A DNA stretch of 35,738 nt from an uncultured Bacteroidales bacterium (GTDB lineage: Bacteria > Bacteroidota > Bacteroidia > Bacteroidales > UBA932): positions 1-35,738 of the forward strand of contig CAMYAE010000022.1 in the NCBI GenBank assembly GCA_947253655.1, given 5' to 3'. Position numbers and translations under genes: made by a program. Numbering within the stretch: position 1 is the stretch's first letter; every line of letters starts with the position of its first letter. Shown piece after piece: positions 18,031-25,081 of this stretch. Below the pieces are notes generated by a model. The model did not search any database, had not been told where the DNA came from, and worked only from the letters and a program-made list of their open reading frames with translations.

Positions 18031-18038
18031 CAAATATA
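18031..18038 (-). promoter_or_regulatory. -7 box of the TonB receptor/peptidase operon
   Basis: On the minus strand this reads TATATTTG, a perfect match to the Bacteroidota -7 consensus TAnnTTTG. Transcription would begin near 18025, leaving a leader of about 20 nt before the ATG at 18006 and ruling out the ATG at 18033. No clear -33 TTTG is visible at the usual spacing, which suggests that an activator is needed. Confidence 0.6.
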
Positions 18039-18072
18039 CATTTATTATCGGAAATTTAATGACATAACCTGA

Positions 18073-18091
18073 TTATTGTTATAAACAATAA
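18073..18091. promoter_or_regulatory. Perfect 8-bp inverted repeat upstream of the peptidase operon promoter
   Basis: TTATTGTT and AACAATAA are separated by ATA. The centre (18082) is about 57 bp upstream of the inferred start of transcription, a usual place for an activator site. The bound protein is unknown. Confidence 0.4.
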
Positions 18092-18153
18092 GCATTAATT
18101 ACGAACACTATAATTTCAGAACTGCAAAATTACCATTTAGGCAAGCTTTGCAC

Positions 18154-18173
18154 AATACCAAATTGTTGGTATT
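18154..18173. repeat. 8-bp hairpin downstream of the phosphatase gene
   Basis: AATACCAA and TTGGTATT are perfect complements around a 4-base loop. The hairpin lies 58 bp after the phosphatase stop on the minus strand. It lacks a following T-run in that direction, so it may protect the 3' end or act as a weak terminator, or be another operator. Apart from this, the palindrome at 18073-18091 and the promoter, I see nothing in 18039-18230. Confidence 0.35.
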
Positions 18174-18230
18174 TTCGGTATATCAGACTTTGTGGAGAAA
18201 CAGCGGAATCGATTTTAGACGGGGGCAAGA

Positions 18231-19292
18231 CTAATTTGCCGTAATCATGGATTTAAGTATGCCGAATATATCGGTATTCTCGATTACTCCTTTAATATTG
18301 CAGGCACCGGTGCCGTAGGCGTAAGCCATGACAGGGGATGCGGAGTGGCTGGAGGTGCCGAATTTATATTGGACGCCGCTTTCGGATGAAGTATAGTCGG
18401 TGTTGTTTGACACAATGGACAGGCCTCCCGTCTCATGATCCGCAAGTACTACTACAAGAGTGCCCGGATTGCTGTCGGCATAGTCGAACATCAGGTTTAC
18501 GGCCTTGTCAAAATCGCGCATTTCAGCAATTGTCGTTTCCGGGTCGTTGTTGTGGCAGGCATAATCGATTTGGGAGCCTTCTATCATCACGAAAAATCCT
18601 TTGTCGTTGCCTTCCAGCAGCTTGACGGCATGCTGTGAGGCTTTTGAAAGATAGTCGCCCCTCTCGGGAGCCGGTTTCATATTTTTAGGGGCGAAAATTC
18701 CGATTGCAGGCAGGGTGTCTACGGCATAGAATGCGTCAGGAGTCGCAGCATATCTGGTGAAATATGACCCTAAATAATCCAGACCGCCTCCGGCGAGTAT
18801 ATCAGGGGATAATTGCTTTATTTGGGAAGCTATATCATCGAAATTTTTGCGATGCGAAGTATGTGCTGCAAAGCCTGCAGGGGTGGCATCGGTAAGGTAG
18901 GACGTCACAATCAGTCCGGTAGACATGCCTTTCGCTTTTGCAATTTCCATTATCGTAGGCACTTTTTCGCCGTCGGGCGTCATCCCTATTTTCGCATTGT
19001 CCGTTTTGTGTCCTGTAGCGATAGCAGTGGCAGCCGCTCCGGAGTCGGTTATCCAATTGTTGTTGGAGTAGGTTTTGCAAATCGCAACCGACTGTGCTCT
19101 GTCAAATGATGTAGGGGCATATCTGTTTTCAAGCATGAACGCTCCGACCTGCGGCAGGCCCATGCCGTCACCAATCATTATTATTACATTCTTTACTTTA
19201 TTGTCTGCAACTTTTTCTTTTGAGTGGCCGCAGCAGGAGGCTACTGCAAGGACAGCGAGCAATACTGGTACGATAATATTAAATTTCTTCAT
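18231..19292 (-). CDS. Alkaline phosphatase (PhoA-type), lipoprotein
   Basis: 353-residue alkaline phosphatase that hydrolyses phosphomonoesters in the envelope. The metal-binding IGDGMG (Asp42) and the phosphorylated Ser84 in TDSGAAATAIATG are clear. Later metal ligands lie in THSSHR-like HTSHRKNFDD, IEGSQIDYACHNND, VVLADHETGG and SSHSASPV. The N terminus has a lipobox (LAVASC, Cys20) directly followed by a second Cys. It is shorter than E. coli PhoA (about 450 residues mature) but similar to compact Bacteroidota enzymes. It is transcribed alone from a minus-strand promoter, divergent from the peroxidase gene. No Pho-box type site is recognisable. Confidence 0.92.
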   Translation of the reverse strand: MKKFNIIVPVLLAVLAVASCCGHSKEKVADNKVKNVIIMIGDGMGLPQVGAFMLENRYAPTSFDRAQSVAICKTYSNNNWITDSGAAATAIATGHKTDNAKIGMTPDGEKVPTIMEIAKAKGMSTGLIVTSYLTDATPAGFAAHTSHRKNFDDIASQIKQLSPDILAGGGLDYLGSYFTRYAATPDAFYAVDTLPAIGIFAPKNMKPAPERGDYLSKASQHAVKLLEGNDKGFFVMIEGSQIDYACHNNDPETTIAEMRDFDKAVNLMFDYADSNPGTLVVVLADHETGGLSIVSNNTDYTSSESGVQYKFGTSSHSASPVMAYAYGTGACNIKGVIENTDIFGILKSMITAN

Positions 19293-19312
19293 TTTTCCTT
19301 AAAATTTTCGGA

Positions 19313-19320
19313 CAAAAATA
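19313..19320 (-). promoter_or_regulatory. -7 box of the alkaline phosphatase gene
   Basis: Reads TATTTTTG on the minus strand, matching TAnnTTTG, 20 bp before the ATG at 19292. No -33 element at standard spacing. Confidence 0.45.
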
Positions 19321-19445
19321 ATCAAAATTCACGAGAAACTTATAAAATTATTTTCATATGTAACATTAATTTAATATATGATTATTTTGGTGCGGAGTTT
19401 GTTGAAAACACAACAGGATAATTAATCCTATTAAAAATATTTATT

Positions 19446-19994
19446 ATGAAAACAGTTTACGATTTTAAAGTTTTGGACAAGAAAGGTCACGAAGTCAGCC
19501 TGTCCGAATATAAAGGCAAGGTGCTTCTTATAGTTAACACGGCAAGCAAATGTGGTTTCACCCCTCAATATGAAGAACTTGAGGCCATGTATGAAAGGCT
19601 TAATGACAAAGGTTTTGAAATTCTGGATTTTCCGTGTAACCAGTTCGGCGGCCAGGCACCGGGGACAGACGAGGAGATCACCGAGTTCTGCAAAATGACC
19701 TACGGGACGAAATTCCCACAGTTCAAGAAGATAGATGTGAACGGCGATAATGCAATCGAACTTTATAAGTGGCTGAAGGGCGAGAAAGGCTTTGCCGGCT
19801 TTGATCCGGCTCATCCGATTGCAAAGATACTGGATGATATTCTTTCAAAAGCAAATCCGGAATACAAATCGGATCCGGCAATCAAATGGAATTTCACCAA
19901 GTTCCTGATTAACAAGGAAGGGCATGTGGTGTCAAGATTCGAGCCTACGGAGAACATGAAGAAAGTTGAGGACGCTATTCTGAAAGAATTGTAG
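19446..19994 (+). CDS. gpx: Glutathione peroxidase family (thioredoxin-dependent) peroxidase
   Basis: 182-residue cytoplasmic peroxidase of the GPx family that reduces hydroperoxides. The peroxidatic Cys36 lies in NTASKCGFTPQY. The conserved Gln and the WNFTKF Trp complete the catalytic set (CNQFGGQ, about 64-70; KWNFTKF near 150). Having Cys rather than selenocysteine, bacterial members usually depend on thioredoxin. The gene is complete and ends with a strong intrinsic terminator. Its last 63 bases plus 124 bases of 3' sequence are repeated exactly at 22162-22348, so it is the target of the adjacent insertion. No good promoter match stands out in 19321-19445. Confidence 0.93.
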   Translation: MKTVYDFKVLDKKGHEVSLSEYKGKVLLIVNTASKCGFTPQYEELEAMYERLNDKGFEILDFPCNQFGGQAPGTDEEITEFCKMTYGTKFPQFKKIDVNGDNAIELYKWLKGEKGFAGFDPAHPIAKILDDILSKANPEYKSDPAIKWNFTKFLINKEGHVVSRFEPTENMKKVEDAILKEL

Positions 19995-20118
19995 CGTTGT
20001 GCGACAAAGGCTGCGTTGAAAACGTAAGTTTCCGGGTCTATATGTTACTGGTGGAGACAGTCGTTCGGAGGTCTTCACCCTTTTTTATGCCCCGGCACGA
20101 TGAATTAGTCGTAATTTA
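19932..20118 (+). repeat. 187-bp direct repeat, copy 1 (gpx 3' end and terminator)
   Basis: Read base by base, these 187 bases are identical to 22162-22348. Identity stops sharply on both sides: G versus A before it, A versus T after it. Copy 1 is native, because the full peroxidase gene runs into it. Confidence 0.95.
20050..20086 (+). terminator. Intrinsic terminator of gpx
   Basis: A 9-bp stem, GGTGGAGAC with GTCTTCACC (one G-U pair), has a 12-base loop and is followed by C and six T. It lies 56 bp after the gpx stop and is duplicated at 22280-22316. Confidence 0.8.
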
Positions 20119-20121
20119 ACT

Positions 20122-20163
20122 CGTTGGCGGAATTAATTTAGTGCATACTTAATTCTGCCAACG
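20122..20163. repeat. 14-bp inverted repeat at the left edge of the insertion
   Basis: CGTTGGCGGAATTA and TAATTCTGCCAACG pair except at one position, around a 14-base loop. It starts 4 bp inside the left boundary and 26 bp beyond the abiEii stop. It could be the terminator of the abiE operon, although no long U-run follows, or a trace of an element end. Confidence 0.5.
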
Positions 20164-20188
20164 GGTAACCTATTTATTTTATTATATT

Positions 20189-20983
20189 TTATTTTCGCAT
20201 CCGTTCAATCAATTTTTCCAAAATAAGTTCATACCCCAATTGTGGATTAAATTCTTTGTCCGGACGGATAATATTTTGAGTGTCACCCAAGAAATCAGGG
20301 TCTGACATTTTTTCTTCCATATTGTTGATGAACTGCTTGTAGGTAGGTGGTTGTTGTACAACAAACGACATATAACGATTATAGCAGCGTAAAATTTCGT
20401 CAATATTTACAGATGCATCTGATAAGGCGACATACAAGTCAAAAAGATCGCGTCCTTTTTTCCGCTGATACAATGCTCGTAGCTTTGTTCCCAATAATTC
20501 ATTCAAACGATATGTGGTAATCTCGCATTTTCCAGAAAACCAACTGTTTTCCATTTCAAATGGAACTTTAACCAGTCCAAGTTCATTGAAATGTTCAAAA
20601 CAATTTATCTCTATTTTCAAACGTAGGGGAATTGTCGGGGGAATTTCCGACTCCATACGAAACAACATCGTGTTGTTGTATCGCTTTTGTTTTGTAACCC
20701 TATCAGGCAAAAAACTCAGGACTTCACCCAGTCTGAACATGATTGGTTTTATCGGTCCCGGTGTGATTTGTACCAAATCAATATCTTCACTATACCTGGG
20801 CTGTGGCGACAGATATAATTTATGAAGTGCTGTCCCTCCTCTGAACGCAAGCTGTGAAGCGAGGAATTTATCACTGAAAATAGCGACCAATGCACGAGAG
20901 ATAACAAGGTCTTGTTCTACTTGTGCATTATCATTCCATGGAGCAATCTTATTCCATTGGGTAATAGCTGCCCTGTTTATCAT
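20189..20983 (-). CDS. abiEii: AbiEii/AbiGii-type nucleotidyltransferase toxin
   Basis: 264-residue toxin of the AbiE type IV toxin-antitoxin/abortive infection system. The nucleotidyltransferase signature is clear: FRGGTALHKLY (about 48-57) and SEDIDL with the metal-binding Asp residues (about 65-70). The downstream Lys-rich motif LGTKLRALYQRKKGRDLFDL is also conserved in AbiEii. Family members (AbiEii, MenT) transfer nucleotides, in MenT to tRNA acceptor ends, and stop growth upon infection. The start ATG overlaps the antitoxin stop by 4 bp. The gene looks intact. It ends 26 bp before the inverted repeat at the insertion edge. Confidence 0.92.
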   Translation of the reverse strand: MINRAAITQWNKIAPWNDNAQVEQDLVISRALVAIFSDKFLASQLAFRGGTALHKLYLSPQPRYSEDIDLVQITPGPIKPIMFRLGEVLSFLPDRVTKQKRYNNTMLFRMESEIPPTIPLRLKIEINCFEHFNELGLVKVPFEMENSWFSGKCEITTYRLNELLGTKLRALYQRKKGRDLFDLYVALSDASVNIDEILRCYNRYMSFVVQQPPTYKQFINNMEEKMSDPDFLGDTQNIIRPDKEFNPQLGYELILEKLIERMRK

Positions 20984-21783
20984 ATTTCGTCTGTTTCTAT
21001 GATTGAATTTATATTAACTTTCCAACGAGTATTCTTTTCTGCATTTTCATCAGTTTTTTTTGTGCTAAGAGGAATATATCTAAAACGCTTGACATATGTC
21101 AATAATTCAGTATGTAATACTTCTGCAATCTCTTTCTGTTCTAAAATATCATCTAATATATATCCCAATCGTTGGATGGTAGCGATTGATGTATAGTTAA
21201 ACAAGTTATCAGAAGCTCTACGAAAATCAAGTTTTTCTGCCAATTCATCCAAAATGGTCGCTACCCTTGAGAGTCCGCCGATATATTGTTCATATTGCAT
21301 AATATCAATGGCTGTCAGTTCAGCATTTGAGTAGTAGATCACTCCTGTTTCAGAATTCTTGAACAACAAAAAATCTGATGGAATCTCTTTACGATATCCC
21401 CAAACAAGCGAATTGTTTTTTGATGAAGAGACGGAAGACTTCGGAAATACCGTCATTACAGAAAACTTCTGTGGCCGTTGATGGGCTGCACCCAAGATTT
21501 CTGCGGCATTCAATAAACTGATATAATATGGTTTATTCAGATACGACATCAATTGGTCAATATAATATATTGGAGGAACCATTCTTTTGGCTGCATACTG
21601 TGGAGGGATAATTACATAGAATCCTCGGTACACAGGAGATAAAATACCTTGTGATGATAAACGGAATAGTTCATTCTTAATGACCTGTTCTGAATAATTA
21701 GGAAATGCCAGCCTTACATCATCAAGTGAAAAGGTTGGGAAGCCACTAATTTCTCTATCTCTAATCCATTCTCTAATTGTCAT
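20980..21783 (-). CDS. abiEi: AbiEi-type antitoxin / transcriptional repressor
   Basis: About 267 residues from the ATG at 21783. A longer frame to 21858 is rejected because it would run across the promoter and operator at 21798-21832. The N terminus holds a winged-helix-like segment (FSLDDVRLAFPNYSEQVIKNELFRLSSQGILSPVYRGFYVI, residues about 18-60, quoted here only by its ends FSLDDV and GFYVI). AbiEi family sequence follows: YYISLLNAAEILGAAHQRP and TAIDIMQY. AbiEi proteins repress their own operon through inverted repeats and counter AbiEii without forming a stable complex. The stop overlaps the toxin start (ATGA), giving the standard antitoxin-first order. Confidence 0.88.
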   Translation of the reverse strand: MTIREWIRDREISGFPTFSLDDVRLAFPNYSEQVIKNELFRLSSQGILSPVYRGFYVIIPPQYAAKRMVPPIYYIDQLMSYLNKPYYISLLNAAEILGAAHQRPQKFSVMTVFPKSSVSSSKNNSLVWGYRKEIPSDFLLFKNSETGVIYYSNAELTAIDIMQYEQYIGGLSRVATILDELAEKLDFRRASDNLFNYTSIATIQRLGYILDDILEQKEIAEVLHTELLTYVKRFRYIPLSTKKTDENAEKNTRWKVNINSIIETDEI

Positions 21784-21797
21784 AGTGAGCGGTTTTA

Positions 21798-21832
21798 GTG
21801 CAAAGGTAATCAAATTTTGATTACTTCTGCAC
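21798..21832. promoter_or_regulatory. 35-bp near-perfect palindromic operator of abiE
   Basis: Two 17-base arms around a central T (21815) match at 15 of 17 positions. The inner 9-bp arms GTAATCAAA and TTTGATTAC are perfect. The palindrome covers the -7 box of the abiE promoter and lies 15 bp before the antitoxin ATG, as expected for AbiEi autorepression. Confidence 0.7.
21801..21808 (-). promoter_or_regulatory. -7 box of the abiE operon
   Basis: Reads TACCTTTG on the minus strand (consensus TAnnTTTG), 18 bp before the ATG at 21783 and inside the palindromic operator. No -33 match. Confidence 0.6.
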
Positions 21833-21938
21833 TTTTTTAGCGCACTTTTAATCGTCATTGTATCTTATTCTGACCTTCCCTGAAAATGGTTAACACTTTT
21901 AGAGCGGTTACATTAATTTGGTTTACAATATCACTGAC

Positions 21939-22160
21939 CGGGGTTGTAAGCAGTGTCTTCAGATCTTCCAATTTCAGATGACGACTTTTCCGTTTGGGTA
22001 ATTCCGGATGAAGACGACAGTAAGGATCGCGGCGTATTGTTCCCTGACTGACAGCCCTCATGGTCATCTTTTTCAGTCTATAAAGGTGTTCATGTACTGT
22101 ATTCGGATTTAAGTTCCTGTTCGTCCTGAGAAACAGTTCAAAGTCATCATAAAAAACACG
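21939..22160 (-). pseudogene. Tyrosine recombinase fragment (core-binding domain only)
   Basis: About 74 codons resemble the SAM-like core-binding domain of Bacteroidota integrases: FYDDFELFLRTNRNLNPNT, HLYRLKKMTMRAV, RDPY and RHLKLEDLKTLLTTP. The catalytic domain is missing; after LTTP the frame continues in unrelated residues to a stop at 21855. At the other end the frame runs into the 187-bp repeat, which supplies a spurious ATG at 22187. So the gene is cut at both ends, one cut coinciding exactly with the repeat border. It may be the remains of the integrase that brought the AbiE cassette. I see nothing recognisable in 21855-21938. Confidence 0.75.
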
Positions 22161-22161
22161 A

Positions 22162-22348
22162 TCAAGATTCGAGCCTACGGAGAACATGAAGAAAGTTGAG
22201 GACGCTATTCTGAAAGAATTGTAGCGTTGTGCGACAAAGGCTGCGTTGAAAACGTAAGTTTCCGGGTCTATATGTTACTGGTGGAGACAGTCGTTCGGAG
22301 GTCTTCACCCTTTTTTATGCCCCGGCACGATGAATTAGTCGTAATTTA
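22162..22348 (+). repeat. 187-bp direct repeat, copy 2 (gpx 3'-end duplicate)
   Basis: Exact copy of 19932-20118. It holds the last 21 codons of gpx including the stop, without the rest of the gene, plus the complete terminator. It restores a terminator between the insertion and the sugar operon. Confidence 0.95.
22280..22316 (+). terminator. Duplicated gpx terminator
   Basis: Same 9-bp stem and T-run as at 20050-20086. Here it would stop plus-strand transcripts entering the sugar operon from the insertion. Confidence 0.7.
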
Positions 22349-22352
22349 TATT

Positions 22353-22360
22353 TATATTTG
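22353..22360 (+). promoter_or_regulatory. -7 box of the wbp-like sugar operon
   Basis: TATATTTG matches TAnnTTTG and lies 25 bp before the ATG at 22386, just outside the end of repeat copy 2. No -33 box at the usual distance. Confidence 0.55.
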
Positions 22361-22385
22361 AAGACTTAACGGAAAGATAGGACAT

Positions 22386-23339
22386 ATGAAGAGAATTTGC
22401 GTAATAGGAGGAGGCAGGTGGGGCAGGAATCATATAAAGACCTTGTCGCAGATGGGGGCTTTGGCTGCGGTTGTGGAAAAAGACGGGTTGCGGCTGAAGG
22501 CATTGACGGAAGAATTCAATGTGAAAGGCTATGCCGGATTAGAGGATGCAATCCGAGACGGCTATGACGGCTATACGGTTGCCGTACCTGCACCGCTTCA
22601 TTATGAAACTGCAAAAAAACTTCTTCTTGCAGGGCAGAATGTATTGGTAGAGAAACCTTTCACCTTGGTCTCGACAGAGGCCGCCGAACTCGTTTCCATT
22701 GCAAGGAAAATGAACGTCCGACTTATGGTCGGTCATCTTCTTCTTTTCCACCCTGCCATAATAAAGATAAAAGAGCTTATAGACAAGGGTAAAATAGGAA
22801 AATTGTTCTATATCTATTCCAACAGGCTTAATCTCGGCACTGTCCGTACCGAAGAAAATGTTTTCTGGTCTTTGGCCCCTCATGACATTTCCATACTGGA
22901 TTATTTTATAGGCAAAAGCCCTGTGTCGGTTTCAGCAACGGCTCAGAAATTCCTGCAGAAAGATATATATGATTCGACTGTCGCCCATTTAGTGTATCCG
23001 GACAATGTACATGCCCACATCTTCACGTCCTGGCTCCACCCTTTCAAGGAGCACCGGCTTGTAGTCATTGGCAGCAAGGGAATGCTTGTATATGAAGACT
23101 CAAGTGCAGACAAGAATATAATATTCTATGACAAGAGGATAGAATTTGACGGCGGATTGCCCTTGAAGGTCGAGGCTCCGGATGAAATCATAGATTATGA
23201 GCGTAAGATGCCTCTGGCAGAGGAACTGCGGTATTTTATAGGACATATAGATTCCGAAATCGGAATAGCCGGCGGAGAATCCGCCTTGGAAGTTGTAAGG
23301 GTTTTGGAGCAGGTTCAGAAAATAATTGACAAAGGCTGA
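22386..23339 (+). CDS. wbpB: Gfo/Idh/MocA oxidoreductase, WbpB-like
   Basis: 317-residue NAD(P)-dependent dehydrogenase. The N-terminal Rossmann fold has VIGGGRWGRNHIK. The family's active-site motif EKPFTL follows (about 89-94) and LAPHDISILDYF holds the conserved His/Asp region (about 160-172). With the acyltransferase and aminotransferase that follow, this matches WbpB/WlbA, which oxidises C3 of UDP-GlcNAcA to the 3-keto sugar in UDP-diamino-uronic acid synthesis. The assignment rests on family plus gene order. The stop TGA overlaps the next start (ATGA-type, 1 base shared). It is the first gene of the operon, 37 bp after the duplicated gpx repeat. Confidence 0.85.
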   Translation: MKRICVIGGGRWGRNHIKTLSQMGALAAVVEKDGLRLKALTEEFNVKGYAGLEDAIRDGYDGYTVAVPAPLHYETAKKLLLAGQNVLVEKPFTLVSTEAAELVSIARKMNVRLMVGHLLLFHPAIIKIKELIDKGKIGKLFYIYSNRLNLGTVRTEENVFWSLAPHDISILDYFIGKSPVSVSATAQKFLQKDIYDSTVAHLVYPDNVHAHIFTSWLHPFKEHRLVVIGSKGMLVYEDSSADKNIIFYDKRIEFDGGLPLKVEAPDEIIDYERKMPLAEELRYFIGHIDSEIGIAGGESALEVVRVLEQVQKIIDKG

Positions 23340-23905
23340 TGAACAAAGATTATTTCATTCATGAGAGCAGCTATGTGGACGATAATGTCAGCATAGGAAA
23401 AGGGACTAAAATATGGCATTTTTGCCATATACAGAAAGGTGCGGTCATTGGCGAGAATTGTTCTCTCGGCCAGAATGTCAACGTGGCAAACAACGTGAAA
23501 ATAGGAAACGGCGTGCGTATACAGAACAATGTCTCCATTTATGAGGGCGTAGAATTGGAGGATAATGTCTTCTGCGGTCCTTCATGCGTGTTTACCAATG
23601 TGCTGATACCCAGAGCCCATTATCCGGTACACGGAAATTACCGAAAGACCATTATCCGTGAAGGGGCTTCTTTGGGGGCGAACTGCACAGTCGTTTGCGG
23701 CCATGATGTGGGAAGATGTGCATTTATAGCGGCCGGAGCCGTTATTACTAAAAATGTAAAGAACAATGCCCTTATGGCCGGAGTGCCGGCAATACGTATC
23801 GGCTGGGTCTGCGAATGCGGAATGAGGCTGCCGGATAATCTGGAATGTCCGGAATGCGGCAGGAAATACATAGAAGACCAGGAGATCGGGCTTATAGAAA
23901 TATAG
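23339..23905 (+). CDS. wbpD: WbpD-like sugar N-acetyltransferase (left-handed beta-helix)
   Basis: 188-residue hexapeptide-repeat acyltransferase. Repeats run from about 15 to 140 (VSIGKGTKIWHFCHI, AVIGENCSLGQNVNVAN, VKIGNGVRIQNNVSIYEGV). The family's conserved GPSCVFTNVLIPRAHYPVH region is present. The C terminus has a zinc-ribbon-like pair, CECG and CPECG, common in this subfamily. WbpD/WlbB acetylates the 3-amino group of UDP-GlcNAc3N-uronate with acetyl-CoA, after the WbpE reaction. Its place between the WbpB- and WbpE-like genes supports this role. Trimeric and cytoplasmic by family. A 42-bp gap precedes the aminotransferase. Confidence 0.88.
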   Translation: MNKDYFIHESSYVDDNVSIGKGTKIWHFCHIQKGAVIGENCSLGQNVNVANNVKIGNGVRIQNNVSIYEGVELEDNVFCGPSCVFTNVLIPRAHYPVHGNYRKTIIREGASLGANCTVVCGHDVGRCAFIAAGAVITKNVKNNALMAGVPAIRIGWVCECGMRLPDNLECPECGRKYIEDQEIGLIEI

Positions 23906-23947
23906 CGGACGCTAAGGCCGCTTATCGGCAATAATAAATATAAATAT

Positions 23948-25078
23948 ATGCAATTCAGAGATTTAGTAAAACAATACAATGTGTTGAAGCCGCAAATAGA
24001 CAAGGCTCTTTTGGAAACCGCAGCTTCAGGCGGCTATATTATGGGGAAGCCCGTCAAGGAACTTGAAGCCGCATTGGCTGAATATGTGGGAGTAAAGCAC
24101 TGCATCAGCTGCGGCAACGGGACGGATGCGTTGACATTGGCTCTCAAGGCTATAGGGGCAGGAGAGGGGGATGCTGTCTTTGTCCCCGACTTTACCTTTT
24201 TCGCTTCCTCCGAAGTGATTTCGCTTGAGGGTGCCGAGCCGGTTTTCGTGGACGTGGATGAAAATACATTCAATATTGATCCGGAATCTCTGGAGAGGCG
24301 GGTATCGGAAGTTGTGAAAGAGGGGCGGCTTAAGGCAAAGGCTATAATTGCCGTAGACCTTTTCGGCCTGCCTGCGGATTATCCGATGATTAGGAAGATA
24401 GCCGACAAATACGGGCTGAAGATAATAGAGGATGGCGCCCAGGGCTTCGGCGGCAGAATAGGCGAGCGCATGTCATGCAGTTTTGGAGATATTTCCACAA
24501 CATCATTCTTTCCGGCAAAGCCCTTAGGCTGCTATGGCGACGGGGGAGCCGTATTTACTGACAAGGATGATTATGCCATACTTATTGATTCCTACAGAGT
24601 GCACGGAAAGGGTGCATATAAATATGACAATGTCCGTATCGGTGTCAATTCCCGGCTGGATTCGTTGCAGGCCGCTATTCTGAACGTCAAGTTCAAGGCT
24701 TTCAAGGAATACGAGAATAAAGACATCAATGCCGCCGCAATGGCATATACCGATAGGCTTAAGGATATAGTTGCCACTCCAGTTATTCCGAAGGGCTATT
24801 TCTCCGCCTGGGCTCAATATACTATCAAGTTGGCAGACAGGCAGCAAAGGGACGGTCTTCAAGCCTACTTGAAAGAAAACGGCATACCATCAATGATATA
24901 TTATCCAAAGCCTATGCACGAGCAGACCGCATATTCCGGTCTCGGCTATATGCAAGGAAGCAGTCCCGTAGCAGAGCAGTTGTGCGCCACTGTGCTGTCC
25001 CTGCCGCTGCACCCTTACATAAGTATCGATGATATTGACCTTGTGACCGGAAAAATCCGAGAATTTTTGGGGAAATAG
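23948..25078 (+). CDS. wbpE: DegT/DnrJ/EryC1/StrS aminotransferase, WbpE/PorR-like
   Basis: 376-residue PLP-dependent sugar aminotransferase. The FRDLVKQYN start, CISCGNGTDALTLAL, VFVPDFTFFASSE, EDGAQGFGG and the PLP lysine in SFFPAKPLGCYGDGGA are all present. WbpE/WlbC transfers an amino group from glutamate to the 3-keto UDP-uronic acid. In P. gingivalis the homologue PorR is needed for A-LPS and for anchoring of gingipains. The gene is followed after 3 bp by a flippase, and I recall a similar porR-porS pairing there. WbpA (dehydrogenase) and WbpI (epimerase) genes are not in the window. Confidence 0.9.
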   Translation: MQFRDLVKQYNVLKPQIDKALLETAASGGYIMGKPVKELEAALAEYVGVKHCISCGNGTDALTLALKAIGAGEGDAVFVPDFTFFASSEVISLEGAEPVFVDVDENTFNIDPESLERRVSEVVKEGRLKAKAIIAVDLFGLPADYPMIRKIADKYGLKIIEDGAQGFGGRIGERMSCSFGDISTTSFFPAKPLGCYGDGGAVFTDKDDYAILIDSYRVHGKGAYKYDNVRIGVNSRLDSLQAAILNVKFKAFKEYENKDINAAAMAYTDRLKDIVATPVIPKGYFSAWAQYTIKLADRQQRDGLQAYLKENGIPSMIYYPKPMHEQTAYSGLGYMQGSSPVAEQLCATVLSLPLHPYISIDDIDLVTGKIREFLGK

Positions 25079-25081
25079 CGA

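Larger units (their letters stand above)
20119..22161 (-). mobile_element. Inserted AbiE cassette with recombinase remnant between 187-bp direct repeats
   Basis: 2,043 bp lie exactly between the two perfect 187-bp repeats. The segment carries abiEi, abiEii and a broken tyrosine-recombinase gene, all on the minus strand, and looks more AT-rich than the flanks. The integrase remnant abuts the right repeat directly. No transposase or terminal inverted repeat pair is seen. Removing the segment with one repeat copy would restore a plausible ancestral gpx terminator followed by the sugar-operon promoter. The mechanism (decayed integrative element or another duplication-forming insertion) is not settled. 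Confidence 0.7.

Noticed and set aside
18007..18033. Upstream ATG at 18033 as start of the TonB receptor
   Set aside because: It lies in the -7 box, upstream of the inferred transcript start, and would put nine polar residues before a good signal peptide.
20000..20090. Possible small RNA or att-type RNA gene downstream of gpx
   Set aside because: It has small hairpins and a terminator, but no separate promoter and no match to an RNA family that I recognise. A gpx 3' UTR explains it.
22161..22187. ATG at 22187 as a real start of a 110-residue recombinase gene
   Set aside because: The first nine codons come from the antisense strand of the gpx-derived repeat, so this is a chance start at a junction.
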